Notes under the pieces: model-generated | Databases searched by the model: none | What the model saw: the letters and a program-made list of their open reading frames with translations, nothing else | What the model was told of the DNA's origin: nothing | Made by a program: the position numbers and the translations under genes | Shown here: positions 1-10,047 of the stretch, piece after piece | How the letters are laid out: each line of letters opens with the position of its first letter | How positions within the stretch are numbered: the first letter of the stretch is position 1 | Source of the DNA: an uncultured Bacteroides sp. | GTDB taxonomy: Bacteria; Bacteroidota; Bacteroidia; Bacteroidales; Bacteroidaceae | Direction of reading: 5' to 3' | DNA: 43,502 nt | NCBI GenBank assembly: GCA_947074295.1 | Contig: CAMTPC010000013.1 | Span: forward strand, 1 to 43,502

Positions 1-1337
1 CTTTGTCAGACTTTTTGCTTTCAAAAGATTCGAATGGAGTTTTTGTATTGCGAGGCTATGCCGGTACAGGAAAAACTTCGCTTGTTGGAGCGCTCGTGAA
101 GACCATGGACAAGCTCAAACAGAAGTCGGTATTGCTAGCCCCTACCGGTAGAGCCGCAAAGGTTTTTTCGGGCTATGCTGGACATCCAGCATTCACAATA
201 CACAAGCGGATCTATCGCCAGAAATCATTTTCTAACGAGACATCAAATTTCTCGTTGAATGATAATCTGATGACACATACTCTATATATAGTAGACGAGG
301 CGTCGATGATCTCAAACGAAGGGTTATCGAGTAGCTCATTTGGAACAGGGCGATTGTTAGATGATCTGATACAATTTGTTTATTCCGGTCAGGGCTGTCG
401 GTTACTACTTATGGGAGATACTGCACAGCTACCACCAGTAGGCGAAGAGTTGAGTCCCGCACTTTTTCCAGATGCCCTACGGGGTTATGGTCTTACTGTG
501 TGGGAAACAGAATTGACACAAGTAGTGCGACAGGACCAGGATTCGGGTATATTATGGAACGCTACACAACTTCGCCACATGCTTGCCGAGGAGGATTGTT
601 TCGCCCTACCTAAGATCAAGATTAGTGGTTTCGCTGATATAAAAGCATTGCCTGGTGATGAGCTGATCGAAACACTTAACTCGTGTTACACACATGATGG
701 GCTAGATGATACAATAGTCATCAGCCGCTCCAACAAGCGTGCCAATATTTATAACAATGGAATACGTAATCAAATCCTTTATAGAGAAGACGAGCTTAAT
801 ACAGGCGATTGGTTAATGGTAGCCAAGAATAATTACTACTGGACAGCTGGCCAAAAGGAAATAGACTTTATAGCCAATGGCGAAACAGCCGTGGTGCGGC
901 GAGTGCGACGCACGCGCGAGATGTACGATTTCCGGTTTGCCGATGTTACACTGGCCTTCCCCAATTATGACGACTTAGAAATAGAAGTGGTTTTGCTGTT
1001 AGACACATTACACAGCGAAGCTCCTGCCCTACCTCGCGATGCTGCCGACAAACTATTTCATGCGATACTAGAAGACTATGCAGACATACCACTGAAACGC
1101 GATCGTATGAAGAAGATGAAAGAAGATCCCTACTATAATGCTCTACAAGTGAAATACGCTTATGCTGTGACTTGCCATAAAGCTCAAGGGGGCCAATGGA
1201 AAAATGTTTTCCTCGATCAAGGCTACCTTTCAGAAGAATACCTGACACCCGACTATTTCCGATGGCTATATACAGCCTTTACCCGTGCAACAGGTACACT
1301 ATATTTAGTGAACTATCCCAAAGAACAGTTAGAATGA
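1..1337 (+). CDS. RecD/Pif1-type ATP-dependent DNA helicase, 5' truncated
   Basis: This is a superfamily 1 helicase fragment of about 445 residues. Visible motifs are Walker A GYAGTGKT near residue 18, a Walker B-like VDEASM near residue 97, motif III GDTAQLPPV, the late motif CHKAQGGQW and motif VI YTAFTRA. This order is typical of RecD2/Pif1-like proteins with a C-terminal UvrD-like half. The frame is open to the first base and the first in-frame start-like codon is TTG at position 3, only about 18 residues before Walker A. Family members have an extra N-terminal segment, so the true start lies outside the window. A role in DNA repair or recombination is inferred from the family. The gene converges on alaS with a bidirectional hairpin between them. 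Confidence 0.85.
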   Translation, partial: LSDFLLSKDSNGVFVLRGYAGTGKTSLVGALVKTMDKLKQKSVLLAPTGRAAKVFSGYAGHPAFTIHKRIYRQKSFSNETSNFSLNDNLMTHTLYIVDEASMISNEGLSSSSFGTGRLLDDLIQFVYSGQGCRLLLMGDTAQLPPVGEELSPALFPDALRGYGLTVWETELTQVVRQDQDSGILWNATQLRHMLAEEDCFALPKIKISGFADIKALPGDELIETLNSCYTHDGLDDTIVISRSNKRANIYNNGIRNQILYREDELNTGDWLMVAKNNYYWTAGQKEIDFIANGETAVVRRVRRTREMYDFRFADVTLAFPNYDDLEIEVVLLLDTLHSEAPALPRDAADKLFHAILEDYADIPLKRDRMKKMKEDPYYNALQVKYAYAVTCHKAQGGQWKNVFLDQGYLSEEYLTPDYFRWLYTAFTRATGTLYLVNYPKEQLE

Positions 1338-1344
1338 TAAAGGC

Positions 1345-1392
1345 ATAAAAAAACGGTTACTGCGCCTTTAAAGCACAATAACCGTTTTGTTT
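1345..1392. terminator. Bidirectional intrinsic terminator between helicase and alaS
   Basis: A 10-bp stem AAAACGGTTA/TAACCGTTTT (1350-1359 with 1379-1388) is flanked by A-rich sequence on the left and T-rich sequence on the right. It can therefore end transcripts from both strands. It lies between two convergent stop codons. Confidence 0.8.
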
Positions 1393-1407
1393 ATATTGAT
1401 GTGACTA

Positions 1408-4026
1408 TTATAAACCAGCCAATTCAATCACTTTATCAACTGCAGCATTCAGCCCATCAGAATTTTTTCCACCTGCCGTAGCGAAGTGAGGCTGACCACC
1501 GCCGCCACCTTGAATCAACTTAGCTGCTTCCTTCACCAAGTTACCAGCCTTCAGACCATCTGCAACTAAGTTGTCACTGATCATCACAGTCAACATTGGT
1601 TTGCCATGATCTTCGGTACCAGCTACAAAGAACAAGTTTTCTGTTATCTCACCGCGCAATTGGAAGGCGATATTCTTAACAGCTTCGGCTGGCATTGGAG
1701 CACAAAGTTTAATGATCTTTACACCATTCACTTCTTGAATATTGCTCAATAAATGCTGCTTGATAGTAGCCTCTTTCTCCTTCATGAAGTCTTCTACTTG
1801 CTTCTTCAAACCAGCGTTCTCTTCGATGAATTTGCGAATAGCGACTCCCAAGTCAGGTACATTGTTGAACAATGCTTTCAGATCAGAAAGAGTATCTTGC
1901 ACTGTATCTATCATGTTCTCTACACGTTCACCAGTGAAAGCTTCGATACGACGCACACCAGCTGCAACAGAGCTTTCCGAAACAATCTTCAACATACCGA
2001 TGCAACCAGTTGCCGCAGCATGAGTACCACCACAAAATTCGATAGACTTACCGAATTGGATGACACGCACTTCATCGCCATACTTCTCGCCGAACAAGGC
2101 AATAGCACCAAGTTCTTTTGCATCTTCGATAGGAATGCTGCGATATTCCTTCAAAGGTATATTCTCTCGAATCTTTTCATTTACCAAGTGTTCTACCTGA
2201 CGCAATTCCTCAGATGTCACTTTTTGAAAATGCGAGAAATCAAAACGTAGTGAATCTGGCCCTACCAACGAGCCTTTTTGCTCTACATGTTCGCCAAGAA
2301 CCTCGCGAAGTGCATTGTCCAACAAGTGTGTAGCAGTGTGGTTAGCTGCACAAGCCAAACGTTTGTCTAGATCTACACAAGCCATCATTGGTGCATCTAA
2401 GTGCTCTGGCAGCTTCTTAGCTATGTGTACAGGAAGGTTATTTTCTTTTTTAGTATCGATGATTTCGATAGTTTCAAATTCGCTAACCAACACCCCAGTA
2501 TCACCCACCTGACCACCGCTTTCGGCATAGAAAGGAGTATAGTCTAATACCAATTGGTAGTAAGTGTTATTTTTTTGTTTCACTTGACGGTAACGCAAGA
2601 TAGAAACTTCATATTCTGTATAATCGTAGCCTACAAACTCTGTAGTACCTTCTTTCAGTGTGATCCAGTCGCCTGTTTCTACAGCAGCAGCATTACGAGC
2701 ACGTTGCTTTTGTTGCTCCATCTCGGCAGTAAACTCATCCAAGTTTACAGTCATATTGTTTTCGCGAAGAATCAATTCCGTAAGATCAAGTGGGAATCCA
2801 AATGTGTCATATAAGGTAAAGGCATCTTTCCCGCTGATCTCTGTTTTTCCACTAGTCTTTGTATCGGCCATTGTTTTGTCCAAAAGGCGTATACCTGTTT
2901 CAAGTGTGCGCAAGAAAGACTCTTCTTCTTCCTTAATTACTTTCTCGATAAGGCCTTGCTGTGCCACCAATTCAGGATAAGCATCACCCATACTATCGAT
3001 CAAAACAGGAATAAGTTTATAGATGAAGGCATGTTTTTGACCTAAGAATGTATATCCATAACGCACAGCACGACGCAAGATACGACGAATCACATAACCA
3101 GCCTTAGCATTCGAAGGTAATTGACCATCAGTAATCGAGAAAGCGATAGTACGAATATGATCCGCAATCACACGCATAGCGATGTCTTGCTGTAAATCCT
3201 TGCCATATTCTGTTCCAGCCATCTTAGCGATAGCTTTTAGCATAGGTTGGAAAACATCCGTATCATAGTTAGAAATCTTACCTTGCAAAGCCATACACAA
3301 ACGTTCGAAACCCATACCAGTATCGATAACTTTTGCTGGAAGCGGCTCTAAGCTTCCATCAGCTTTGCGATTGTATTGCATGAACACGAGGTTCCATATC
3401 TCAATCACTTGTGGATGGTCATGATTCACTAAGTCGCGTCCGGAGATAGCCGCACGTTCATCGTCTGAACGAAGGTCAATATGAATTTCCGAGCAAGGAC
3501 CACAAGGACCAGTATCACCCATTTCCCAGAAATTATCTTTTTTGTTACCATTGATGATATGGTCGACAGGTAGATGTTTTTCCCATATAGAAGCTGCTTC
3601 ATCATCGCGCTGTAAACCTTCTTCAGGACTACCTTCAAAGACAGTGGCATACAAACGTCTTGGATCTAGTTTCAGCACATCGACTAGATATTCCCAGGCC
3701 CAGTCGATAGCTTCTTGCTTAAAATAATCGCCGAACGACCAATTGCCTAGCATTTCGAACATAGTGTGGTGGTATGTATCGTGTCCCACCTCTTCCAAGT
3801 CATTGTGCTTACCGCTTACGCGAAGACATTTTTGAGAGTCAGCAATACGGGCAAACTTGATAGGCTGATTGCCTAGAATAATATCTTTGAACTGATTCAT
3901 ACCCGCATTGGTAAACATCAGGGTAGGATCGTCTTTAATCACCATCGGAGCCGAAGGTACTATTTGATGTCCTTTCGATTCGAAGAAATTCTTGAATGAA
4001 TCTCTGATTTCTTTTGCAGTCAACAT
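1408..4026 (-). CDS. alaS: Alanyl-tRNA synthetase
   Basis: The 872-residue product charges tRNA-Ala in the cytoplasm, and its length is normal for full bacterial AlaRS. The N-terminal class II catalytic domain has the AlaRS-typical [12 protein letters not shown] at about 37-48. The editing domain carries the zinc-binding HTATH (563-567) and CGGTH (665-669). The C-Ala domain ends with a glycine run followed by QPHFATAGG near 840-853. All key residues appear intact. The ATG start lies about 47 bases downstream of a good minus-strand -7 box. The gene is divergent from the M23 peptidase gene and monocistronic as far as can be seen. Confidence 0.98.
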   Translation of the reverse strand: MLTAKEIRDSFKNFFESKGHQIVPSAPMVIKDDPTLMFTNAGMNQFKDIILGNQPIKFARIADSQKCLRVSGKHNDLEEVGHDTYHHTMFEMLGNWSFGDYFKQEAIDWAWEYLVDVLKLDPRRLYATVFEGSPEEGLQRDDEAASIWEKHLPVDHIINGNKKDNFWEMGDTGPCGPCSEIHIDLRSDDERAAISGRDLVNHDHPQVIEIWNLVFMQYNRKADGSLEPLPAKVIDTGMGFERLCMALQGKISNYDTDVFQPMLKAIAKMAGTEYGKDLQQDIAMRVIADHIRTIAFSITDGQLPSNAKAGYVIRRILRRAVRYGYTFLGQKHAFIYKLIPVLIDSMGDAYPELVAQQGLIEKVIKEEEESFLRTLETGIRLLDKTMADTKTSGKTEISGKDAFTLYDTFGFPLDLTELILRENNMTVNLDEFTAEMEQQKQRARNAAAVETGDWITLKEGTTEFVGYDYTEYEVSILRYRQVKQKNNTYYQLVLDYTPFYAESGGQVGDTGVLVSEFETIEIIDTKKENNLPVHIAKKLPEHLDAPMMACVDLDKRLACAANHTATHLLDNALREVLGEHVEQKGSLVGPDSLRFDFSHFQKVTSEELRQVEHLVNEKIRENIPLKEYRSIPIEDAKELGAIALFGEKYGDEVRVIQFGKSIEFCGGTHAAATGCIGMLKIVSESSVAAGVRRIEAFTGERVENMIDTVQDTLSDLKALFNNVPDLGVAIRKFIEENAGLKKQVEDFMKEKEATIKQHLLSNIQEVNGVKIIKLCAPMPAEAVKNIAFQLRGEITENLFFVAGTEDHGKPMLTVMISDNLVADGLKAGNLVKEAAKLIQGGGGGQPHFATAGGKNSDGLNAAVDKVIELAGL

Positions 4027-4072
4027 AACGTATATATCTATTGTTGAGGTTAATATTCTTGAAAAAACTGTG

Positions 4073-4080
4073 CAAAGATA
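4073..4080 (-). promoter_or_regulatory. Predicted alaS promoter -7 box
   Basis: Read on the minus strand this is TATCTTTG followed by C, matching the Bacteroides sigma-ABfr -7 consensus TAnnTTTG. It lies about 47 bases upstream of the alaS ATG. No clear -33 TTTG is visible. Confidence 0.55.
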
Positions 4081-4092
4081 GCTCGTTTTTAC

Positions 4093-4100
4093 TACTTTTG
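4093..4100 (+). promoter_or_regulatory. Predicted promoter -7 box of the M23 peptidase-merR pair
   Basis: TACTTTTG matches TAnnTTTG and sits about 30 bases before the ATG at 4130. It is only 12 bases from the opposing alaS -7 box, so upstream elements of the two promoters must overlap. Confidence 0.55.
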
Positions 4101-4129
4101 CCTAATCATTATCTGAAATATTTCCTAAG

Positions 4130-5098
4130 ATGCGCAAAGTTTACTATGTATATAACCCACGCACAGAGACATACGACCGAGTTTACCTCACCGTACGACA
4201 GCGTGTTTTCAACTTCGTTAAACGATTGCTATTTGGAATGGGTCTGGGAGCAGGCAGCTTTTTGATCTTTTTCTTCATCTTTGGTTCACCTTCCGAAAAA
4301 GAGCTTCGTATAGAGAATAGTCGTATTTTAGCACAATACAATGTTTTGTCGCGCCGTTTAGACGATGCATTAGAGGTCCTTGAAGACATTCAACTTCGCG
4401 ATGATAACCTCTATCGCTTCATCTTCCAAGCCGAACCTATATCGCCAGCTATCCGCACAGCAGGTTATGGAGGTACTAATCGTTATGAAGAACTTTTAGG
4501 AATGGCCAATTCCGAACTTGTGGTTAACACTACTCAAAAGATGGATCTTCTAAATAAACAACTTTACATACAATCCAATTCTTTTGATGATGTGATTGAT
4601 ATGATGAAGAATAATGATCAGATGTTGAAATCAGTTCCAGCGATTCAACCCGTATCTAACAAAGACTTAAAGAAAACGGCATCGGGATATGGTATGCGTG
4701 TCGATCCTATATATGGTACTCCTAAATTTCATGCAGGGATGGATTTCTCCGCAAGTCCGGGTACAGAAGTATATGCTACAGGCGATGGTGTAGTAACCAA
4801 AGCTGGTTGGGAAAAAGAATACGGAAATATAGTCGAAATCGATCATGGTTTCGGATATGTCACCAAATATGCTCATTTAAAGAGCTTCGATGTGAAGCCC
4901 GGACGCAAAGTAGTTCGTGGTGAAGTAATTGGCGGAGTAGGCAGTACTGGTAAAAGTACAGGGCCTCACTTGCACTATGAGGTGATCTATAAAGGGAAGC
5001 ATGTCAATCCTGTAAACTATTACTTTATGGATCTCAGTGCTGATGATTACGACAAAATGATTCAGCTAGCTAACACACATGGAAAAGTATTAGATTAA
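4130..5098 (+). CDS. M23 (LytM-type) peptidase, membrane anchored
   Basis: This 322-residue protein probably hydrolyses peptidoglycan cross-links in the periplasm. A basic N-terminus precedes one membrane segment at about 35-51 (GMGLGAGSFLIFFFIFG). A region rich in helical heptad-like sequence follows (about 55-165), then the LytM domain (about 185-300). Zinc ligands are visible: H201 and D205 in HAGMD, H249 in YAHL, and H280/H282 in GPHLHYEV. The active site therefore looks complete, unlike degenerate EnvC/NlpD-type activators. It is followed after 6 bases by a MerR regulator, so the two are probably cotranscribed. The exact cell-wall substrate and cellular role cannot be read from sequence. 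Confidence 0.92.
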   Translation: MRKVYYVYNPRTETYDRVYLTVRQRVFNFVKRLLFGMGLGAGSFLIFFFIFGSPSEKELRIENSRILAQYNVLSRRLDDALEVLEDIQLRDDNLYRFIFQAEPISPAIRTAGYGGTNRYEELLGMANSELVVNTTQKMDLLNKQLYIQSNSFDDVIDMMKNNDQMLKSVPAIQPVSNKDLKKTASGYGMRVDPIYGTPKFHAGMDFSASPGTEVYATGDGVVTKAGWEKEYGNIVEIDHGFGYVTKYAHLKSFDVKPGRKVVRGEVIGGVGSTGKSTGPHLHYEVIYKGKHVNPVNYYFMDLSADDYDKMIQLANTHGKVLD

Positions 5099-5104
5099 AA
5101 GAGT

Positions 5105-5476
5105 ATGACCATCTTAAAAACGCCTAAGAACCTAAAGCTCTATCGCACAATTGCGGAAGTTGCAGATGAGCTGCGCCTCCAACAATCCACTTTGCGGTAT
5201 TGGGAGAAAGAATTTCCACAAATCAAACCCAAGACCAATGGAAGAGGGGTAAGACATTATCGTGATGAGGACGTGCAAACGCTCAAGCTGATTCACCACC
5301 TCGTGAAAGAACGTGGAATGACACTACAAGGAGCACGCAAAAAATTAGAAGACAACAAAGAGCAAACCGCACAGAACCATGCAATCGTTCAACGACTATT
5401 GCGGATTAAGGAAGAGCTACTCGAGATTCGAAAAGAGCTGGACCGCCTTCCCGACACAGATATTGTAGCCGGATAG
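5105..5476 (+). CDS. MerR-family transcriptional regulator
   Basis: The 123-residue protein has an N-terminal MerR winged helix at about 12-75: a helix-turn-helix with QQSTLRYWEKEF, then the wing GRGVRHYRDEDV. A C-terminal coiled coil (about 80-118) would mediate dimerisation. There are no cysteines, so metal sensing through Cys ligands is unlikely. Such short MerR proteins beside M23 peptidases are common in Bacteroidales, but their targets are unknown to me. The start ATG is 6 bases after the peptidase stop. Its stop codon lies only 2 bases from the stop of the convergent rel gene, with no terminator between them. Confidence 0.9.
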   Translation: MTILKTPKNLKLYRTIAEVADELRLQQSTLRYWEKEFPQIKPKTNGRGVRHYRDEDVQTLKLIHHLVKERGMTLQGARKKLEDNKEQTAQNHAIVQRLLRIKEELLEIRKELDRLPDTDIVAG

Positions 5477-5478
5477 AA

Positions 5479-7737
5479 TTAGGATTCTACCCGGTTGACA
5501 GTCTTGATATGTTCAATTCTGCGAAGGTTTTCTATTATTGTCCGTACATCATTCACATCGTGAACCCAAAGCTGTATCTTTCCTTCGAAAATACCCTCAT
5601 TGGACTCGATATTAAACTTACGGATATTCACATTGAGTTGTCGTGATATTATTTGTGTCACCTCATTTATCAACCCCACATGATCGATACCTTTGATATA
5701 TATTGATACCAAGAAAGTCAAGGTCTTGTGTGTATCCCATTCTGTAGCAATGATGCGATTACCAAAACTACTCTTCAGTTTGGCAGCCACGGGACATTGT
5801 CTTTTATGAATTATCACTTGACCATTCTCATCTAAATAGCCCAAAACATCATCACCTGGAATAGGTTGGCAACAGTCTGCCATGACATACTTCTTTTGGA
5901 GCTCATCCTCAGTGAGCTTAAGAATCTTTTTAGTATTGATCTTTTCTTTCTCATCCTCGACCTTGTCATCAGTCTGAGCATCTTTAGCTTTCTCCTTACC
6001 GCTACCAAACGAGAAAGTTAGCAGTTTCTTCCAGTTTCCACCTTGCTTTTCTTTCAACACATTGCGTTCGATATCACCCAATACGACAGTCTTGTTCCCA
6101 ATTGCCACTAGCAGCTCTTCTTCATTTTTGAAGTTATGAAGCTTACGCAATTTCTCCAGTGCATTGCTGTCAGGACGAATTTCCTCAGCTACTAGAAAAT
6201 TCTTAAGCAGTATTTCTCCGTCTTTTTGGTTCACTTTGCGCTCTTTACGGAGGATGGTTGCTATTTTGGCACGTGCACGCGCCGTCGTTGCAAAAAGTTC
6301 CCATTGCGGCTGCACTCGTTGTGATTTGGACGTCAACACTTCCACCTGATCACCACTTTGCAGCTTATGGCTGAGGGGCACCAATTTATGGTTAACCTTT
6401 GCACCTATACAATGACTGCCTATATCAGTGTGTAAAGAGAAAGCAAAGTCTAGAGCAGTAGCATTCTGTGGTAAAGTCTTCAGCTCACCTTTTGGAGTGA
6501 ATACAAATATCTCCGAAGCAAACAGGTTCAGTTTAATCGTATCTAAGAAGTCGATAGCGTCTGGTTGCGGATCATCCAATATCTCCTTAACCGTCTTCAG
6601 CCATTTCTCCAATTCACCTTCATCCTCGCTACCGCCACCATCTTTATACTTCCAGTGTGCAGCAAAACCTTGCTCCGCGATATCGTTCATACGTTCGCTA
6701 CGGATTTGCACTTCAATCCACTGCCCATTATTGGCCATCAGTGTTACGTGTAGCGCTTGATAACCATTTGATTTGGGATGGCTCACCCAGTCTCGCAGAC
6801 GGTCTGGGTGTGGTTTATAGATCTTTGATATAGATACATAGATATCAAAAGCATCATTCAACTCCTCCTCCTCATTACGAGGTTCAAAGATGACCCGAAC
6901 GGCTAGAATATCGTAAATCTCTTCGAACGGCAAGTGTTTGGTTTGCATCTTATTCCAGATGGAATAGATAGACTTAACACGTGCCACGATACGATATTTA
7001 ATACCCATCCTATCTAGTTTCACACGAATTGGTGCGGTAAATTCTTGAAATACCTTATCACGTTCGGCGGCAGTAGCCTTAAGTTTATCCCTGATATCCT
7101 CGTATTCTTCAGGATGCTCATATTTAAAGCTCAGATTTTCTAGTTCTGTCTTAATCTTATATAAACCTAGGCGATTAGCCAATGGAGCATAGATATAAAG
7201 AGTTTCTCCAGCTATCTTATATTGTTTACTGGGAAGCATTGCGCCCAAAGTACGCATATTGTGAAGACGGTCGGCTATCTTTATCAGGATGACACGTATA
7301 TCGCTCGACATGGTCAACAAGAGTTTCTTAAAATTCTCGGCCTGTGCAGATGCGCGGTCGCCGAAAATACCTCCTGAAATCTTGGTCAGTCCGTCTACGA
7401 TCTGTGCGATCTTTGTGCCGAATATATTTTCTATATCCTCAACCGTATAGTCTGTATCCTCCACTACATCATGCAGTAGCGCTGCACAAATAGAAGTAGA
7501 TCCCAATCCTATTTCACTGCACACAATTTGGGCCACCGCTAGCGGGTGCATAATATAAGGCTCACCCGAACGGCGTTTGATACCTTTGTGCGCTTGATTT
7601 GCAAAGTTAAAAGCTTTTGTAATAATTTCAACACGTTTTCTATGTTTCGTATTAAGATAATTATTAAGCAGCTTCTGAAATTCCTGATTGATCAAATCTT
7701 CCTCAGAAATAGTTTTAGGGAGTATATTATTATCCAT
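5479..7737 (-). CDS. Bifunctional (p)ppGpp synthetase/hydrolase, RelA/SpoT family
   Basis: This 752-residue stringent-response enzyme has the standard long RSH layout. The HD hydrolase domain has H64 and HD at 89-90 followed by ED at 93-94, which suggests intact hydrolase activity. The synthetase domain spans about 240-380 (YSIWNKMQ, then YDILAVRVIF and HPKSNGYQALH). A TGS domain begins near 410 (IFVFTPKGELKTLP). A linker with conserved Cys/His (DCCQPIPGD and HKRQCPVA) follows, then a C-terminal ACT domain (about 670-745). It would synthesise and degrade (p)ppGpp in response to amino acid starvation. It is the last gene of the parA-parB-DUF5683-transglycosylase-rel run, 62 bases after the transglycosylase gene. 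Confidence 0.96.
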   Translation of the reverse strand: MDNNILPKTISEEDLINQEFQKLLNNYLNTKHRKRVEIITKAFNFANQAHKGIKRRSGEPYIMHPLAVAQIVCSEIGLGSTSICAALLHDVVEDTDYTVEDIENIFGTKIAQIVDGLTKISGGIFGDRASAQAENFKKLLLTMSSDIRVILIKIADRLHNMRTLGAMLPSKQYKIAGETLYIYAPLANRLGLYKIKTELENLSFKYEHPEEYEDIRDKLKATAAERDKVFQEFTAPIRVKLDRMGIKYRIVARVKSIYSIWNKMQTKHLPFEEIYDILAVRVIFEPRNEEEELNDAFDIYVSISKIYKPHPDRLRDWVSHPKSNGYQALHVTLMANNGQWIEVQIRSERMNDIAEQGFAAHWKYKDGGGSEDEGELEKWLKTVKEILDDPQPDAIDFLDTIKLNLFASEIFVFTPKGELKTLPQNATALDFAFSLHTDIGSHCIGAKVNHKLVPLSHKLQSGDQVEVLTSKSQRVQPQWELFATTARARAKIATILRKERKVNQKDGEILLKNFLVAEEIRPDSNALEKLRKLHNFKNEEELLVAIGNKTVVLGDIERNVLKEKQGGNWKKLLTFSFGSGKEKAKDAQTDDKVEDEKEKINTKKILKLTEDELQKKYVMADCCQPIPGDDVLGYLDENGQVIIHKRQCPVAAKLKSSFGNRIIATEWDTHKTLTFLVSIYIKGIDHVGLINEVTQIISRQLNVNIRKFNIESNEGIFEGKIQLWVHDVNDVRTIIENLRRIEHIKTVNRVES

Positions 7738-7799
7738 AGAACATTCGTTTAAGAATAGAAAGAAAAAATACGCCTATCTATATCAACGATTAAGAAAAT

Positions 7800-9116
7800 T
7801 TATTGTTTATAAATTTTCAAATTCTTCCCTGCCGCAATACGTGTATTAGTCATTCCATTCCAACTTTGAATCTGTTTGACTGTCACATTATATTTAGCAG
7901 CAATTACCGAAAGTGTTTCACCATTGGCGATTTTATGATTGATTAATGTACCTGATCCCACTGTAGGTTCAGGTCTTGGCGTGTTTGTTTTAGAAGCAGT
8001 AACCGGTACCACTGTAGCCACCCGTCTATTTCTGAAGAGTTCATCAGAACGGTGTGCATAAATCGTATCTTGACGATCCAAGAAAAGACTCACTTTCTCG
8101 AGCGGTAAACGTACGATTGCTTCTTTAGCATCGCCTGGTATTATCTCGCGCTTATATTGAGGGTTCAGGCTTTTTATTTGTTCCAAGCTGATATCACAAA
8201 TATCAGCAATTTGCTTGAAATGTAGCTTTTTGCTTACTTGAATTGTATCCGTATGCTCAGGAATGTCTGTCTCCATCGGGCAGATATTATGATCACAATA
8301 GTAGTTCATCACATAGTTGATAGCGATAAAGCCCGGTACATATCCACGTGTTTCTTTTGGAAGATAATTATAGATTTTCCAGTAATCGGTCTCACCTTTA
8401 GCACGTCGTATAGCCTTATTCACATTACCAGGTCCGCAGTTATAGGCAGCCAGCACCAGATTCCAATCTTTATATATATCATACAAATCCTTTAAATGGC
8501 GAGCAGCTGCCCATGATGATTTAATAGGATCACGTCGCTCATCCACCAAGCTATTCGAGTCCAGTCCATAAAGCTTACCCGTTGTAATCATGAATTGCCA
8601 CAATCCCGAAGCGCCTGCACGAGATGTAGCCGCAGGGTTCAAGGCCGATTCGATGATAGGTAGATATTTCAATTCGAGGGGTAAATTGTAGGCATCTAGC
8701 GCCTCTTCGAAGATAGGAATATAGAAGTTGCTAGCACTCAGCATAAAAGCCACATGATTGCGCAAGCGCCCTGTATACATGTCGATAAACTTACGAACGA
8801 TCTCATTGTAAGGCATCTCCATGACAGCCGGAATACGTGATAGGCGATCAATGTATATCGAATCACTGAATTCTGGGTTTATCGTAGATGTTTCGCAATC
8901 CTTACCCAAACTGATATAGTTTTTTGCCTTCCAATCATTAAGAAGACTGTCTAGCGGATAAGTCATGCTAGTGGGTAGCATTATTTCTTCATGGCGCTCC
9001 ACGCCATCTTCATTTATCACGACTTCAACGCTTTGCGCCATTGTCGTGTAAGATATAGTCGCTGAGAGGAAAAATATAGAAGTTAAGAGTTGTCTAAGTT
9101 TAAAAGTTCTGTTCAT
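7800..9116 (-). CDS. LysM-containing lytic transglycosylase (MltD-like, GH23)
   Basis: This is a secreted peptidoglycan lytic transglycosylase of 438 residues. I chose the ATG at 9116 rather than a TTG two codons upstream. A signal peptide follows (KLRQLLTSIFFLSATISYTTMAQ). The SLT domain has the catalytic glutamate in LPIIESALNP and the family motif ASGLWQFM, then AAYNCGPGNV. Two LysM-type segments follow, one diverged around DTIQVSKKLHFKQIADICD and a clear one at the C-terminus (GETLSVIAAKYNV ending KIYK). It should act in the periplasm on glycan strands. It sits 25 bases after the DUF5683 gene in the par operon. Confidence 0.93.
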   Translation of the reverse strand: MNRTFKLRQLLTSIFFLSATISYTTMAQSVEVVINEDGVERHEEIMLPTSMTYPLDSLLNDWKAKNYISLGKDCETSTINPEFSDSIYIDRLSRIPAVMEMPYNEIVRKFIDMYTGRLRNHVAFMLSASNFYIPIFEEALDAYNLPLELKYLPIIESALNPAATSRAGASGLWQFMITTGKLYGLDSNSLVDERRDPIKSSWAAARHLKDLYDIYKDWNLVLAAYNCGPGNVNKAIRRAKGETDYWKIYNYLPKETRGYVPGFIAINYVMNYYCDHNICPMETDIPEHTDTIQVSKKLHFKQIADICDISLEQIKSLNPQYKREIIPGDAKEAIVRLPLEKVSLFLDRQDTIYAHRSDELFRNRRVATVVPVTASKTNTPRPEPTVGSGTLINHKIANGETLSVIAAKYNVTVKQIQSWNGMTNTRIAAGKNLKIYKQ

Positions 9117-9141
9117 TGTCAATATTTGAGTTTTCTAAAAA

Positions 9142-10047
9142 TTAAAATCTAAAACTACATTGCACACCTACTGAGCGCGTATTGTAGCCATGTGTATTAT
9201 TTATGATAGTAGGTTCAAGTCGCAAACTTAGGTCAGGACCGATATCAAAGTTCGAAAGTTCTGCATCTACATAGGCATCTACAATAGAAATCAGATAAAC
9301 GCCAATAATTGCGAAAATACTCAAGTCACGATAACGTCTGAACATATCTTTTCGCTTTCGTATCAGTTCCTTCAACTGTGCTTCAGAATAGTTGGATAAG
9401 CGATTTGGCAACAAATCCAAGAAGCTATTTGTATTAGGGTCATCATCCATGATGTCTAGATAGGCTTGCGAATAGTCGCTATACATTTGTCCATTCCAAC
9501 TTAAGGCATAAGCACATCCTGCAAATCCTCCATAGATGATAGGTAATTTCCAGAATTTACGATTATAGATTTGTCCTCCACCCGGAAACACCACTGCATA
9601 CCATGTAGCTTTAGTGGGGTTGGGTGTCCAAATCTTGCGTGGAGGTTGTTGTGTCAACGCGGGTGGTGTAAACACCACACTATCCTGAGGTTGTTCCACG
9701 GCAAATGTCGATTCTAGTTCCTCCAGTGCCTTACGGTTGGCCTCTTCGATGCTATCAATAGCATTTTGGGTCTCGAGTGCCATTTTTTCTAGGGAGTCGA
9801 TAGGTAGTGGAACTATTGAATCTTGCAATAAGATCGGCGTTGTCTGGAGTAAGGAGTCGTTCTCCGCCAACTGATCGATACGGTTGCGTCGTGCCCTTGC
9901 TTTTGGTGCTTCCCGCACAGTTATCGAATCCTGCACCACATCCTCTATTGGAGTTTGGCTATAAGAGACATCAATCCCTGCTATCTGCAAAAAACAAAAT
10001 AGCAGGGTTATGACGGTGAGCCTGTATGATTGAAATTTACTACTCAT
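9142..10047 (-). CDS. DUF5683 domain protein, exported
   Basis: This 301-residue protein has an N-terminal signal or membrane segment (RLTVITLLFCFLQIAGIDVSYSQ). A low-complexity acidic and proline-containing linker follows (about 35-140). The conserved region has PGGGQIYNRKFWKLPIIYGGFAGCAYALSWN and a hydrophobic stretch IFAIIGVYLISIVDAYVDA. That pattern, and its place directly after parB, matches the DUF5683 family of Bacteroidetes; its function is unknown. Its ATG overlaps the parB stop by four bases (ATGA), which suggests translational coupling. The C-terminus ends in a beta-rich segment with a terminal Phe (CSFRF), which could indicate an outer-membrane-like end, but that is speculative. 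Confidence 0.85.
   Translation of the reverse strand: MSSKFQSYRLTVITLLFCFLQIAGIDVSYSQTPIEDVVQDSITVREAPKARARRNRIDQLAENDSLLQTTPILLQDSIVPLPIDSLEKMALETQNAIDSIEEANRKALEELESTFAVEQPQDSVVFTPPALTQQPPRKIWTPNPTKATWYAVVFPGGGQIYNRKFWKLPIIYGGFAGCAYALSWNGQMYSDYSQAYLDIMDDDPNTNSFLDLLPNRLSNYSEAQLKELIRKRKDMFRRYRDLSIFAIIGVYLISIVDAYVDAELSNFDIGPDLSLRLEPTIINNTHGYNTRSVGVQCSFRF

Noticed and set aside
8341..8356. A CCACGTG core resembling part of a parS site, inside the transglycosylase gene
   Set aside because: Only the central 7 bases match; the flanking arms of a parS palindrome are absent. Similar cores at 16431 (in ftsH) and a TGTTCCACGG at 9695 also lack the second arm.
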